In this document: positions 35,367-44,289 of the stretch, piece by piece | Position numbering within the stretch: position 1 is the first letter of the stretch | How the letters are laid out: every line of letters starts with the position of its first letter | From: Streptomyces wuyuanensis | GTDB lineage: Bacteria; Actinomycetota; Actinomycetes; Streptomycetales; Streptomycetaceae | Assembly (NCBI RefSeq): GCF_900103455.1 | Contig: NZ_FNHI01000014.1 | Coordinates: forward strand, 1-64,000 | Reading direction: 5' to 3' | DNA: 64,000 nt | Notes under the pieces: model-generated | Told to the model about the DNA's origin: nothing | Databases searched by the model: none | Seen by the model: the letters and a program-made list of their open reading frames with translations, nothing else | Position numbers and translations under genes: made by a program

Positions 35367-36521
35367 TCAGGAGGAGTAGGCGCTGTTCTCGTGGACGTAG
35401 TCGGCGGTGAGGTCGTTGGCCCAGATGACGGCGGACTCGGACCCGGCGGCGAGGTCGGCGGTGATCCGGACCTCCCGGTAACGCATGTCGACCAGCTCCC
35501 GGTCCTCGCCCACGGAACCGTTTCGGCACACCCAGACACCGTTGATGGCCACGTTGAGCCGGTCCGGTTCGAAGGCGGCCCCGGTGGTGCCGATGGCGGA
35601 CAGGACACGGCCCCAGTTGGGGTCCTCACCGTGGATGGCGCACTTGAGGAGGTTGTTCCGGGCGATGGAGCGGCCCACCTCGACGGCGTCGTCCTCGCTC
35701 GCGGCGTTGACGACCTCGATGCGGATGTCCTTGCTGGCGCCCTCGGCGTCGCCGATGAGCTTGCGGGCGAGGTCGTCGCACACGGCCCGTACGGCGTCGG
35801 CGAACTCGCCGTGGTCCGGGGTGGCGCCGGAGGCACCGGAGGCGAGGAGCAGCACGGTGTCGTTCGTGGACATGCAGCCGTCGGAGTCGACCCGGTCGAA
35901 GGTGACGCGGGTGGCGTCGCGCAGGGCCTTGTCCAGGCCGGCGGCGTCCACGTCGGCGTCGGTGGTGAGGACCACGAGCATGGTGGCCAGGCCGGGGGCC
36001 AGCATGCCCGCGCCCTTGGCCATGCCGCCGACGGTCCAGCCGTCCCGGGTGACGACGGCCGTCTTGTGCACGGTGTCGGTGGTCTTGATGGCGATGGCGG
36101 CCTTCTCGCCGCCGTGCGGGCTGAGTTCGGCGGCAGCCTTCTCGACGCCGGGCAGCAGCTTGTCCATGGGCAGCAGGACACCGATGAGACCGGTGGAGGC
36201 CACGGCGATCTCGCCGGCGCTGTGGCCTTCGAGCACCTCGGCGACCTTCTCGGCCGTGGCGTGCGTGTCCTGGAAGCCCTTGGGACCGGTGCAGGCGTTG
36301 GCGCCGCCGGAGTTGAGGACGACGGCGGAGACCTCGCCGCCCTTGAGGACCTGCTCGGACCAGAGGACGGGGGCGGCCTTGACGCGGTTCGAGGTGAAGA
36401 CGCCGGCGGCGGCGCGGCGCGGCCCCTCGTTGACCACGAGGGCCAGGTCGGGCTTGCCGTTCTCCTTGATCCCGGCGGCGATCCCGGCCGCCGTGAATCC
36501 CTGTGCAGCGGTGACGCTCAA
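35367..36521 (-). CDS. argJ: bifunctional ornithine acetyltransferase/N-acetylglutamate synthase
   Basis: 384 residues. The KGAGMLAPGLATMLVVLTTD region contains the Ala-Thr bond at which ArgJ cleaves itself, with the Thr becoming the catalytic N-terminus of the beta chain. CAIHGEDPNWGRVLSAIG and the C-terminal ENSAYSS are family hallmarks. It moves acetyl from acetylornithine to glutamate, closing the acetyl cycle. The start is TTG 36521, which overlaps the argC stop and has GGAG 7 nt upstream inside argC. Confidence 0.95.
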   Translation of the reverse strand: MSVTAAQGFTAAGIAAGIKENGKPDLALVVNEGPRRAAAGVFTSNRVKAAPVLWSEQVLKGGEVSAVVLNSGGANACTGPKGFQDTHATAEKVAEVLEGHSAGEIAVASTGLIGVLLPMDKLLPGVEKAAAELSPHGGEKAAIAIKTTDTVHKTAVVTRDGWTVGGMAKGAGMLAPGLATMLVVLTTDADVDAAGLDKALRDATRVTFDRVDSDGCMSTNDTVLLLASGASGATPDHGEFADAVRAVCDDLARKLIGDAEGASKDIRIEVVNAASEDDAVEVGRSIARNNLLKCAIHGEDPNWGRVLSAIGTTGAAFEPDRLNVAINGVWVCRNGSVGEDRELVDMRYREVRITADLAAGSESAVIWANDLTADYVHENSAYSS

Positions 36522-37546
36522 GGTGCCACTCCGATCGTAGAAAGGCCCGTGGTCTCGTCCAGACCGAGGGCGATGTTCATGCTCTGGACCGCGCCGCCGG
36601 CGGTGCCCTTGGCCAGGTTGTCGATGGCACTGATCGCGATGATGCGGCCGGCGGTCGCGTCCAGGGCGACCTGGACCTGAACGGCGTTGGAACCCTGGAC
36701 GGACGCCGTGGCCGGCCACTGCCCCTCGGGGAGCAGCCGGACGAACGGCTCGTCCGCGTACGCCTTCTCGTAGGCGGCCCGTACCGCGTCGGCGGTGGTG
36801 CCGGGCACGGCCTTGGCGCTGCAGGTGGCGAGGATGCCGCGGGGCATGGGCGCGAGGGTCGGTGTGAAGGAGACGGTGACGGGCTCCCCCGCCGCCGCGC
36901 TGAGGTTCTGGACCATCTCCGGGGTGTGCCGGTGGCCGCCGCCGACCCCGTACGGGCTCATGCTGCCCATGACCTCGGAGCCGAGCAGATGGGGCTTGAG
37001 CGCCTTGCCGGCGCCGGAGGTACCGCTGGCGGCGGTGATCACGGCCTCGGGCTCGGCGAGTGCGCCCGCGTAGGCCGGGAACAGCGCGAGGGAGACCGCG
37101 GTGGGGTAGCAGCCGGGCACCGCGATGCGCTTGGACCCCTCCAGCGCGGCGCGGGCACCCGGCAGTTCGGGGAGGCCGTACGGCCAGGTCCCGGCGTGCG
37201 CGGAACCGTAGAACTTCTCCCAGTCGGCGGCGCTGCGCAGCCGGAAGTCCGCGCCCATGTCGACGACCAGTACGTCCTCGCCGAGCTGCTCGGCGACGGC
37301 CGCCGACTGGCCGTGGGGCAGCGCGAGGAAGACCACGTCGTGCCCCGCGAGCACCTCGGCGGTGGTGGCGGCGAGCACCCGGTCGGCGAGCGGCAGCAGA
37401 TGGGGCTGCAGCGCTCCGAGCCGCTGCCCGGCGTTCGAGTTGGCCGTCAGGGCCCCGATCTCGACCCCGGGGTGCGCGAGGAGCAGCCGGAGCAGTTCCC
37501 CGCCCGCGTATCCGCTCGCTCCCGCGACTGCTGCACGTAGTGCCAT
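36518..37546 (-). CDS. argC: N-acetyl-gamma-glutamyl-phosphate reductase
   Basis: 342 residues. NADP-binding GASGYAGGEL (9-18), catalytic Cys146 in VPGCYPTAVSLAL, and HRHTPEM. It reduces N-acetylglutamyl phosphate to the semialdehyde. ATG 37546 has GGAGG 6 nt upstream. It heads argCJBDR; the 60 bp upstream hold an AT-rich ARG-box-like region, where ArgR would act. Confidence 0.96.
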   Translation of the reverse strand: MALRAAVAGASGYAGGELLRLLLAHPGVEIGALTANSNAGQRLGALQPHLLPLADRVLAATTAEVLAGHDVVFLALPHGQSAAVAEQLGEDVLVVDMGADFRLRSAADWEKFYGSAHAGTWPYGLPELPGARAALEGSKRIAVPGCYPTAVSLALFPAYAGALAEPEAVITAASGTSGAGKALKPHLLGSEVMGSMSPYGVGGGHRHTPEMVQNLSAAAGEPVTVSFTPTLAPMPRGILATCSAKAVPGTTADAVRAAYEKAYADEPFVRLLPEGQWPATASVQGSNAVQVQVALDATAGRIIAISAIDNLAKGTAGGAVQSMNIALGLDETTGLSTIGVAP

Positions 37547-37567
37547 CGGTTCCTCCGTACTCGATGG

Positions 37568-37599
37568 CATGACTATACGCATGACCGCAGTTTTATGCA
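37568..37599 (-). promoter_or_regulatory. candidate double ARG box upstream of argC
   Basis: On the minus strand TGCATAAAACTGCGGTCATG is followed directly by CGTATAGTCATG. The two TGCATA/CATGCgTATA half-site groups match the AT-rich ARG-box pattern of Streptomyces and stand out in a GC-rich background, 22 bp before the argC ATG. Confidence 0.65.
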
Positions 37600-37629
37600 A
37601 TCGAGGGTGATCTCCGGGACGTCGGCCTC

Positions 37630-38757
37630 TCAGGTGAGGGTGACGTGCACACGCCTCTCGGCGAGGACGTCGAGCACCAGCGCGACCAGGTCGTACGGTT
37701 CGCCGTCGGGCGACAGGAGGCGGGACAGGTGCTCGCGCGCGGTAGCGATGTCCCGCCAGAGCAGGGTTGCGGGGGCGGTGTGGCCGAAGCCGCCGTGCAG
37801 GCAGTCCACGAGGGCGTCCACGCAGCCGCCGAAGTAGCCGCCGGGTCCGTTGACGGCTTCGCCGAGTGCCAGGAAGAGGCCCGGCTCATCCGTGACGTTC
37901 CGGCCGTCCAGCTCGTACGCACGCCCGGCCGGCGGGGGCTCGTGGGTGAGCAGGCAGCCCCGCTCCCGGACGAGTTCGAGCCACACCTCGCGCTGCCGGG
38001 CGCCCAGGCGAGCCCATGCGCCGGGGGCCTCCGGCGGGCCGGCGAACCAGCGGTCCCAGACGGGACGGGCGTGCCCGGGCACGGGCCGGTGGATCTCCGC
38101 GTCGAGTTCGAGGTCGATCAGATCCGGCCCTCGGGGGGACGGGCGCCAGGCACGAACAGCCGGGCGGAGCAGCCGGTCGGTGAGCGGCTCCCCGTTGTCG
38201 CCGCGTATCTCCAGAAAGGCCTCGCCCAGCTCCGGTACGTGCCGCGTACCGGACGCCAGCGCCTGACGCAGCCGGTCGCTCGGGGCGAGCCCCCGCAGGA
38301 CGACCGGGGGCGCGGCCTGCTCCTCGGGCAGGACGCGCGCGAACTCGCGGCACGAGCCCAGCCACCGGTACCCGTCGTGCAGACGCACCGGTGCCCGGTG
38401 CCCCTCCGGCGGGCCCAGGTAGTCGTCGGTGCCGGTGAGTACGAGATCGTCCGTGCGCGGGTGCCGTCCGAGGCTTTCGGCGTCCTCGAGCAGCCAGACG
38501 TCGTCCGTGCCGTCTTCCGGCACCAGCCACACCCGGCTGCCGACCCAGCCGAGCACCTCGGCGTTGTCGGGCACCCAGCCGAGGAGCACGTACGTCGCGC
38601 GCCTGGGCTCCCGGAAGAGTCCGTCCACCTCGGCACAGACACCCCAGACGTGCCCGTGTTCCGGCTCCGTCAGGGCATACCGTCCCGGCCCGCGAGGGCC
38701 CCTGCTTTCATGCACGGCGAGAAGCATGCCCGGACCGGGCCCGGTCCGCGCAGCCAT
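37630..38757 (-). CDS. barstar-domain protein of unknown function
   Basis: About 375 residues. The last 95 residues match the barstar (barnase-inhibitor) fold: RAYELDGRNVTDEPGLFLAL, then YFGGCVDALVDCLHGG with the conserved G-x-x-x-DAL-DCL core. The N-terminal 280 residues are unassigned, Trp/Asp/Pro rich (TYVLLGWVPDNAEVLGW, TDDVWLLEDAESLG). Barstar binds and inhibits a secreted RNase, but no barnase-like gene is nearby. The start is uncertain: ATG 38757, ATG 38727 and GTG 38856 are all possible, none with a good ribosome-binding site. Confidence 0.7.
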   Translation of the reverse strand: MAARTGPGPGMLLAVHESRGPRGPGRYALTEPEHGHVWGVCAEVDGLFREPRRATYVLLGWVPDNAEVLGWVGSRVWLVPEDGTDDVWLLEDAESLGRHPRTDDLVLTGTDDYLGPPEGHRAPVRLHDGYRWLGSCREFARVLPEEQAAPPVVLRGLAPSDRLRQALASGTRHVPELGEAFLEIRGDNGEPLTDRLLRPAVRAWRPSPRGPDLIDLELDAEIHRPVPGHARPVWDRWFAGPPEAPGAWARLGARQREVWLELVRERGCLLTHEPPPAGRAYELDGRNVTDEPGLFLALGEAVNGPGGYFGGCVDALVDCLHGGFGHTAPATLLWRDIATAREHLSRLLSPDGEPYDLVALVLDVLAERRVHVTLT

Positions 38758-39001
38758 TTCACGGGCGACCGGCGATTCGGCGGCGAACGGTGCGGCCCGG
38801 AGGGCTTCGGCCGCACGAGGACCGGGCCGCGTGGGCGGATCGCCACGCGTCGGCACTCCGTCGCCGCTCGGCGGGGAGCCGGCAGTGGGTACCGGGCGGC
38901 CGACGGGCCCCTCGGCGGGGAGGAGGGAATCTGTTTGCCGGACCGATGATCACGGGTTACGGTCCCCGGGCACATACCGGGGGATCGGGCAGGCGGGGGA
39001 C

Positions 39002-39715
39002 ATGAAGGACGAAATCGGCGCGTCCGCGAAGAGCGTGGGCGCGTGGGGGCAGGCCGTCGCGGCAGTGGCGATGGTGGGGACGCTCGGCGTGGGGTTCTGG
39101 GCCCTCGGGGAGGTGTCGTCCGGCGGGACCGGCGAACGTCCGGCGCCGACGTGCTTCGACGGGGAGTCGGGGAAACCGGGCGGCGGGACCGGCAAGGCGC
39201 GCCGGGTGCTCTCCGGCACGCAGCTGTGCGAGGCCCTGCACCGGCCCGACCTCGCCGCCCTGCTGGGCACGCCGGGAGAACGCGCGAAGTCCGCCAACGG
39301 CAGCGACAGCACCGTGGGGTCCGGCGGCGACGCGATCGCCATCCCCTCGGCCGAGGTCGAGTTCGAGACGTACACCGTCACGCTGGGAGCCACCTACGAC
39401 GGCCGCCCGGTGGCGGGGTCCCTGGCGTACCCGGGGAACGACGCGCGACGGGTGACGGCTCTGGGCCGGCCGGCGGTCCTCTACTCGGACCGCACCATCA
39501 GCATCGCCTTCCGCCTCGACGGGAGCGAAGCCTCCTCGGGCGGTCCCGGGCTGCCGGTCCGCACCCTCAGCGTGGCGCAGGACGCGAAGGACGGCGGCGG
39601 CTCCTTCGAGGTGAGCCTGTGGCGATCGGACGGCAGGGTGCCCGACGACGCGGTACTGCTCCGGGTCGCCGAGGAGGTGCTGCCGACCGTTCCGGGGTGG
39701 GCCGACCGCCGGTGA
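39002..39715 (+). CDS. membrane-anchored protein, DUF6215-like
   Basis: 237 residues: a short cytosolic start, one membrane helix (about 15-37, AVAAVAMVGTLGVGFWAL), then an exported domain with two Cys (TCFDGESG and GTQLCEALHRPDLAALLGTP) that could form a disulfide. The LCEALxRPDLxxLLGTP stretch recalls the Streptomyces DUF6215 family, a recall I cannot verify. Function unknown. ATG 39002 has GGCGGGGG upstream. It is divergent from the barstar-domain gene. Confidence 0.75.
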   Translation: MKDEIGASAKSVGAWGQAVAAVAMVGTLGVGFWALGEVSSGGTGERPAPTCFDGESGKPGGGTGKARRVLSGTQLCEALHRPDLAALLGTPGERAKSANGSDSTVGSGGDAIAIPSAEVEFETYTVTLGATYDGRPVAGSLAYPGNDARRVTALGRPAVLYSDRTISIAFRLDGSEASSGGPGLPVRTLSVAQDAKDGGGSFEVSLWRSDGRVPDDAVLLRVAEEVLPTVPGWADRR

Positions 39716-39857
39716 CGGCCCCGGCGGGACCTCGCCACCGGCAGGGCGCCCCGGGAACGGCGCACACGACCGGGCCGGTTCGGTTCTGCCGTACGGCCGC
39801 GCCCCGTCCCAGCGGGCCGGATCCCCCCGGACCGGCGGCCGGGACCGGGCCCCGTGT

Positions 39858-41369
39858 TCACGGTACGAGCCGGGCCATCACGGCGAGGGGCAGCGACGGG
39901 TTCGCGGCCGCCGCCTCCACCACCTGCCAGTCGTCGTCCTCGAGCAGGTCGGCCGCGACCCGCGGGGGCAGGTGGGGGTGGCCGGCTGCCGTGCGCCTCG
40001 CCCGCTCGTCCGTCAGGCACATGAGCAGCGCCCCGGCAGTCGCGGCGCGGTGCCGGGCCACTTCGCGGAGCACCTTCCCCACCGGCGGTTCGTGCCTCGC
40101 CAGGTCCTCCAGCAATGCCGGTGAAGCGTCCGGATTCGCCGCCACCCCGGCGACCACCCGGACGCGGTGCCGGTCGACCATGGCACGCAACCGGTCTTCG
40201 GACAGGCCCGGATGTCCGGCGATGGACTTCAGGACCTTCGCGTCGGGGTCGGCGGCGAGTTCGTCGCGGATCCCGGCGGGCAGATCGCGCCGTTCCGCGA
40301 CGAGCATGCGCACCGCCGCATGCGGCGACCTGGCCAGCTCCTCGACCTCGCCGGGAGAGGCTGCGGCGATCCGGGGCAGCAGGGTCGGGCCGATCCTGGC
40401 GAGGCCGGCCAGGGAGCCGAGCACGTCGAGCGGCACACGGGGGTGGAACGCGACGCTGCGCCGCACGTGCTGGTCGGGGTCCGCTGCCAGGTCCCGTATC
40501 AGCCTCTCGTCGAGTACCGGATTCCCGGCGAGTTCGGCCCGGACGCCGGGAGACGGATCCCTCGCGAGCCGTTCGCAGACCGACGGAGGCAGATCGGGAC
40601 GGGCGGCGAGCCGAAGGCGGAGCAGCATCGAGGCGTGGTCGGCAAAGCCCGCGAAGGCTTCGGAGGGCGTCGCGGGGTTGCCCAGCGCCCTGTGGGTCAA
40701 CTCGTGCACGGTGGACTGGTGCGTGCCGTCACAGGCCGCGCCCGGCCACAGGGTGCAGGTGGGCCGCGGACAGTGCGGGTCGTGCACGAAAGGCGTCGTC
40801 TCACGGTCACAGACCAGGCACCACCGCGCAGGGGGGATCCCGTCGCCCGTGAGGAGCATCGAGAGGACGTCCGGAGGCGTCCTCTCGTTGGCCGCGACGG
40901 CGCTGCGCACCTCGGCGTGCGGATGCCGCGCGAGCCTGGCGGCCGTGTCCGGGGTCGTCCACAGTGCGAGTTCGGCGACGACCCGGACGTCCGGATCGAC
41001 GGCGAGTCCGTCCACCACGTCGGACGGCAGACCGGGACAGGCGGCCAGCTTCTGCCGGTGGTCCGCGTCCGGATGGGCTGCCAGGAGGCGTGCCCACTCG
41101 GGGCTTCCCGCACCGTTGTCGAGCAGCGCCAGGGCGGCGCCCGGCTGTGTCGCCGAATCGACGTCGGCGGCTGTCAGCCTGCCCTCATGAGCGAGCCGCA
41201 CGGCCGTCGCCTCGTCCCGTCGGGCCAGCGTCACCGTCTGTGCGCGGCTGAGGTCCTCGCGCTCCGCGAGGGCCCAGTCGAGCTCGGAATCCGCAGCCGC
41301 GATCAGCCGGTCGACCAGTTCGGACGGCAGGGCCGGATTGACGGCAAGACCGTACAGAACATGATTCAC
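39858..41369 (-). CDS. leucine-rich repeat variant (LRV) protein with a Cys cluster
   Basis: 503 residues, almost entirely 24-residue LRV-type repeats (NPALPSELVDRLIAAADSEL, HPDADHRQKLAACPGLPSDV, NPVLDERLIRDLAADPDQHV), an all-helical scaffold. Between repeat blocks sits a Cys-rich insert, WCLVCDRE...HDPHCPRPTC, with Cys184, 187, 200, 205 and 213 plus His, which could bind zinc or an Fe-S cluster. Function unknown; protein binding is likely. GTG 41369 has AGGA upstream. Confidence 0.8.
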   Translation of the reverse strand: MNHVLYGLAVNPALPSELVDRLIAAADSELDWALAEREDLSRAQTVTLARRDEATAVRLAHEGRLTAADVDSATQPGAALALLDNGAGSPEWARLLAAHPDADHRQKLAACPGLPSDVVDGLAVDPDVRVVAELALWTTPDTAARLARHPHAEVRSAVAANERTPPDVLSMLLTGDGIPPARWCLVCDRETTPFVHDPHCPRPTCTLWPGAACDGTHQSTVHELTHRALGNPATPSEAFAGFADHASMLLRLRLAARPDLPPSVCERLARDPSPGVRAELAGNPVLDERLIRDLAADPDQHVRRSVAFHPRVPLDVLGSLAGLARIGPTLLPRIAAASPGEVEELARSPHAAVRMLVAERRDLPAGIRDELAADPDAKVLKSIAGHPGLSEDRLRAMVDRHRVRVVAGVAANPDASPALLEDLARHEPPVGKVLREVARHRAATAGALLMCLTDERARRTAAGHPHLPPRVAADLLEDDDWQVVEAAAANPSLPLAVMARLVP

Positions 41370-41550
41370 GGCCGTTATCCTGCCGGAAGACGATCGAACG
41401 GTCAGCCGATTTCCGCGGCCACGATCGCCAGGCCGTGCCGCCCACGAGCACCGCTCCGCTCTCGACGGCGACGAGGCCCGGCGGTGCTCCGACTCACGCG
41501 CGGCCGCGCCCCTTGAGCGGAGGCGTCCGGTCGCGCACCGGCACACCCCC

Positions 41551-41805
41551 TCACCCCTCCGAGACCGCGATCCCGGCGTCCGCCCCGGCGTCGTCGCCGG
41601 TGTCCGGCTCCCAGCGCAGCAGGTCCCCCGGCTGACACTCCAGAACCTCGCAGAGCGCGGCGAGCGTGGCGAATCGCACCGCCTTCGCACGGCCGTTCTT
41701 GAGCACCGCGAGGTTGGCGGGCGTGATGCCCACGCGTTCGGCCAGCTCGCCCACCGACATCTTCCGCCTGGCGAGCATCACGTCGATGTCGACGGTGATC
41801 GGCAT
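41551..41805 (-). CDS. XRE/Cro-type helix-turn-helix regulator
   Basis: 84 residues. ITVDIDVMLARRKMSVGELA then ERVGITPANLAVLKNGRAKA is the compact YozG-like Cro/C1 HTH, followed by FATLAALCEVLECQPGDLLRW and a short acidic tail. Such proteins usually pair with a DUF2975 membrane protein, as here: its ATG shares one base with the DUF2975 stop (TGATG). It probably represses the operon through the palindrome at 42331-42355. Confidence 0.9.
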   Translation of the reverse strand: MPITVDIDVMLARRKMSVGELAERVGITPANLAVLKNGRAKAVRFATLAALCEVLECQPGDLLRWEPDTGDDAGADAGIAVSEG

Positions 41806-42302
41806 CAGATCACCTCGTCCAACTCGGCCTGCATCTGCGCCGCTTCTGCGTCGCGGGCGACGGCCTGGGCGAGCAGCATCCGCAGGACGAGCACGATGAG
41901 CGCCACACCGAGGATCGCCACGACGACTCCGCAGATCAGCAGGACCACGCCCGGGGCGACGGCCTCACCGGGTGCCAGGAGGACCGCGAGTCCGAACACC
42001 ACGACGGCGGCCGCCACGAGAGCGCCGATCACCACGTCCACGTAGCGGAAGGCGGCGTGGGAGAAGACCGTGCCGCGCGCCACCATCGTCACCAGCCGCC
42101 ACACGGACACCAGGACCACCTGGACCGTCACCACGCCCAGGACCGTGATCACGAGGAACGGGGTGCGCAGGTACGCGTAGTCCGCGTTGAGCTCCTCCAT
42201 GTCGACGGCCAGCAGCGGCACCATGACCGCCTGTACGAACACCGAGCCGGCCAGCAGCACCACGAGCACGGCGCGCAGCGCGATCACTGTCAGCTTCCCC
42301 AT
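41805..42302 (-). CDS. DUF2975-family membrane protein
   Basis: 165 residues with four membrane helices (about 7-33, 46-66, 89-111 and 121-147) and a charged C-terminal helix (AQAVARDAEAAQMQAELDEVI). Function unknown; genes of this family are regularly coupled to a small XRE regulator, which suggests a membrane stress-sensing or developmental module. ATG 42302 has GGAGAGG. The operon starts 29 bp downstream of a perfect palindrome. Confidence 0.85.
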   Translation of the reverse strand: MGKLTVIALRAVLVVLLAGSVFVQAVMVPLLAVDMEELNADYAYLRTPFLVITVLGVVTVQVVLVSVWRLVTMVARGTVFSHAAFRYVDVVIGALVAAAVVVFGLAVLLAPGEAVAPGVVLLICGVVVAILGVALIVLVLRMLLAQAVARDAEAAQMQAELDEVI

Positions 42303-42330
42303 CGCCTCTCCTTCGATCGAGTCACGATGG

Positions 42331-42355
42331 GAATCTATCGAAAGTCGATAGATTC
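42331..42355. promoter_or_regulatory. perfect palindrome upstream of the DUF2975/XRE operon
   Basis: GAATCTATCGA (42331-42341) and TCGATAGATTC (42345-42355), 11-bp arms with a 3-bp spacer, AT-rich in a GC-rich region, between the operon start and the ECF42 gene end. Symmetry and position fit an operator for the XRE protein. Confidence 0.75.
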
Positions 42356-42416
42356 AGCAAGGCCGGAACCCGTGCCCGCGTCGGCCCCGTCGGGGCACCG
42401 GATACGGGAGGACGCG

Positions 42417-43655
42417 TCACACGGGACCGCCGAGGGCCTCGCCGCTCCGCCGCAGGAAGTCGCGTTCGGCGGCGTTGCCCGCCAGGGCGGCCGCGGTCCG
42501 GTAAGCGCCTGCCGCCTCCTCGGTCCGGCCCGACCGGCGCAGCAGATCGGCGCGTACGGCGTGAAAGACGTGGTAGGAGTCGAGGCCGAGGCCGTTCACG
42601 AGGGCGAGGGCGGGCTCCGGCCCCTCGGTCTCGGCGACGGCGACGGCCCGGTGGAGCGCGACGACCGGGTTCGGGGCGATGGCGTGGAGCTGGTCGTAGA
42701 GCCGGAGGATCTGACCCCAGTCCGTGGCTTCCGCGGTGGAGGCGTCGCTGTGGACGGCGTTGATCGCCGCCTGGATCTGGTACGGCCCGGGCCTCCCACG
42801 GCGCAGGCACCGGCGGACGAGGTCCTGCCCCTCGGCGATGAGGCCGCGGTCCCAGCGCGTACGGTCCTGGTCGGCGAGCAGCACGAGGGCGCCGTCCGGC
42901 GCGGTGCGCGCGGGACGGCGGGACTCGGTGAGCAGCATCAGCGCCAGCAGCCCCATGACCTCCGGCTCGTCGGGCATGAGCGCATGCAGCAGCCGGCCGA
43001 GGCGGACGGCCTCGGCGCACAGATCGTCACGGACGAGCCCCTCGCCGGAACCGGCGGCGTACCCCTCGTTGAAGACGAGGTAGACGACGGCGAGCACGGC
43101 CCGCAGACGGTCCGGGAGGTCGGCGTCGGCGGGGACGCGGTAGGGGATGCCCGCGTCGCGGATCTTGCCCTTGGCGCGGACGAGCCGCTGCGCCATCGTC
43201 CGCTCGGACACGAGGAACGCGCGGGCGATCTCCGTCGTGCTCAGCCCTCCGACGAGCCGCAGCGTCAGGGCGACCCTGGCGGCCGGCGCGAGGGACGGGT
43301 GGCAGCAGGTGAAGATCAGCCGGAGTCGGTCGTCGCGCACGGGGCCCTCCTCGGCCGGTTCCTCCGGGGCATGGAGCAGTGCGGCCTGGGCGTGCCGGTC
43401 CGCGCGCGAAGCCTCCCGCCGCAGCCGGTCGACGGCGCGGTTGCGGGCCGTGGTGATGATCCAGCCCGCGGGACTGGGCGGCGTGCCCGCGGCCGGCCAG
43501 CGTTCGACCGCCGTGGTGAAGGCGTCCTGGACCGCCTCCTCGGCGACGTCGATGTCGCCGAAGACGCGGACCAGGACGGCGACCGCTCGCCCGTACTGCT
43601 CGCGGAACACCTGCTCCACCTCGGCGGCGGAGGCCGCCGGCACGCCGGACGTCAT
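42417..43655 (-). CDS. ECF42-type RNA polymerase sigma factor
   Basis: 412 residues. Sigma region 2 (VEQVFREQYGRAVAVLVRVF, EAVQDAFTTAVERW, IITTARNRAVDRLRRE), region 4 (LSTTEIARAFLVSERTMAQRL), then a long C-terminal TPR-like domain (NEGYAAGSGEG..., RAVAVAETEGPEPALALV). This long form coupled to a DGPF/YCII protein is the ECF42 group; it has no anti-sigma factor and is thought to be controlled by its C-terminal domain and expression. ATG 43655 overlaps the stop of the DGPF gene by four bases. Confidence 0.92.
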   Translation of the reverse strand: MTSGVPAASAAEVEQVFREQYGRAVAVLVRVFGDIDVAEEAVQDAFTTAVERWPAAGTPPSPAGWIITTARNRAVDRLRREASRADRHAQAALLHAPEEPAEEGPVRDDRLRLIFTCCHPSLAPAARVALTLRLVGGLSTTEIARAFLVSERTMAQRLVRAKGKIRDAGIPYRVPADADLPDRLRAVLAVVYLVFNEGYAAGSGEGLVRDDLCAEAVRLGRLLHALMPDEPEVMGLLALMLLTESRRPARTAPDGALVLLADQDRTRWDRGLIAEGQDLVRRCLRRGRPGPYQIQAAINAVHSDASTAEATDWGQILRLYDQLHAIAPNPVVALHRAVAVAETEGPEPALALVNGLGLDSYHVFHAVRADLLRRSGRTEEAAGAYRTAAALAGNAAERDFLRRSGEALGGPV

Positions 43656-44008
43656 CCGCAGCTCTCGTCGTGCCGCAGGGGCCGCACCTCGATCGGGAGG
43701 GTGATCGCGCGGGCGAGCTTCCGGCCCCACTCCAGCGCGGAGTCGAGGTCGTCGGCCCGGATGACCGTGAATCCGCCGAGGTGCTCCCTGCCCTCGACGT
43801 AGGGGCCGTCGGTCATCAGCACCTCGTCGTCCTTGAGGTGCAGCACGGTCGCCGTGCCCGGCGGGAACAGACCCCCGGCGAAGACCCAGGCGCCTGCCTC
43901 CCGCATCTCGGCGTTGACGGCCTCCAGGTCCCGCATGATCGGCTCCAGGACTTCGGGCGGCGGCGGGTCGCCGTCGGGCTGGTAGATGCTGAGCAGGTAC
44001 TGCTTCAT
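43652..44008 (-). CDS. YCII/DGPF-family protein, partner of ECF42
   Basis: 118 residues. YLLSIYQPDGDPPPPEVLEP at the start and VLMTDGPYVEGREHLGGF, the DGPF-type motif, place it in the YCII-related family of dimeric ferredoxin-like fold proteins. These genes almost always accompany ECF42 sigma factors; their biochemical role is not settled. ATG 44008 has GGGAGGAAACG upstream. First gene of a two-gene operon with the sigma factor. Confidence 0.9.
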   Translation of the reverse strand: MKQYLLSIYQPDGDPPPPEVLEPIMRDLEAVNAEMREAGAWVFAGGLFPPGTATVLHLKDDEVLMTDGPYVEGREHLGGFTVIRADDLDSALEWGRKLARAITLPIEVRPLRHDESCG

Positions 44009-44289
44009 CGTTTCCTCCCTCGGGGGCGGCGGCACCCGTGCGGCTCCGCGGCGCGGCCCGCCGGTACGGGCTCGGTGCCCGGTCCTGAGATCCGGCCGGG
44101 CGTCTTCTCACTCTCCATACGAACGGGCCCTTCCCGTATCGACACCTCAGCCGACCCGTATCGGCGCGGCCCGCCTCCGGCAGGGCGCACCGCAGGGGCG
44201 GACACGAAGGGCCGGCCCGGCGGATCCGCCGTTCCGGGGCTCTCGGCCCTCACCCCACCGTTCACGGTCCCTCCGGCAACGCGCGGGGA

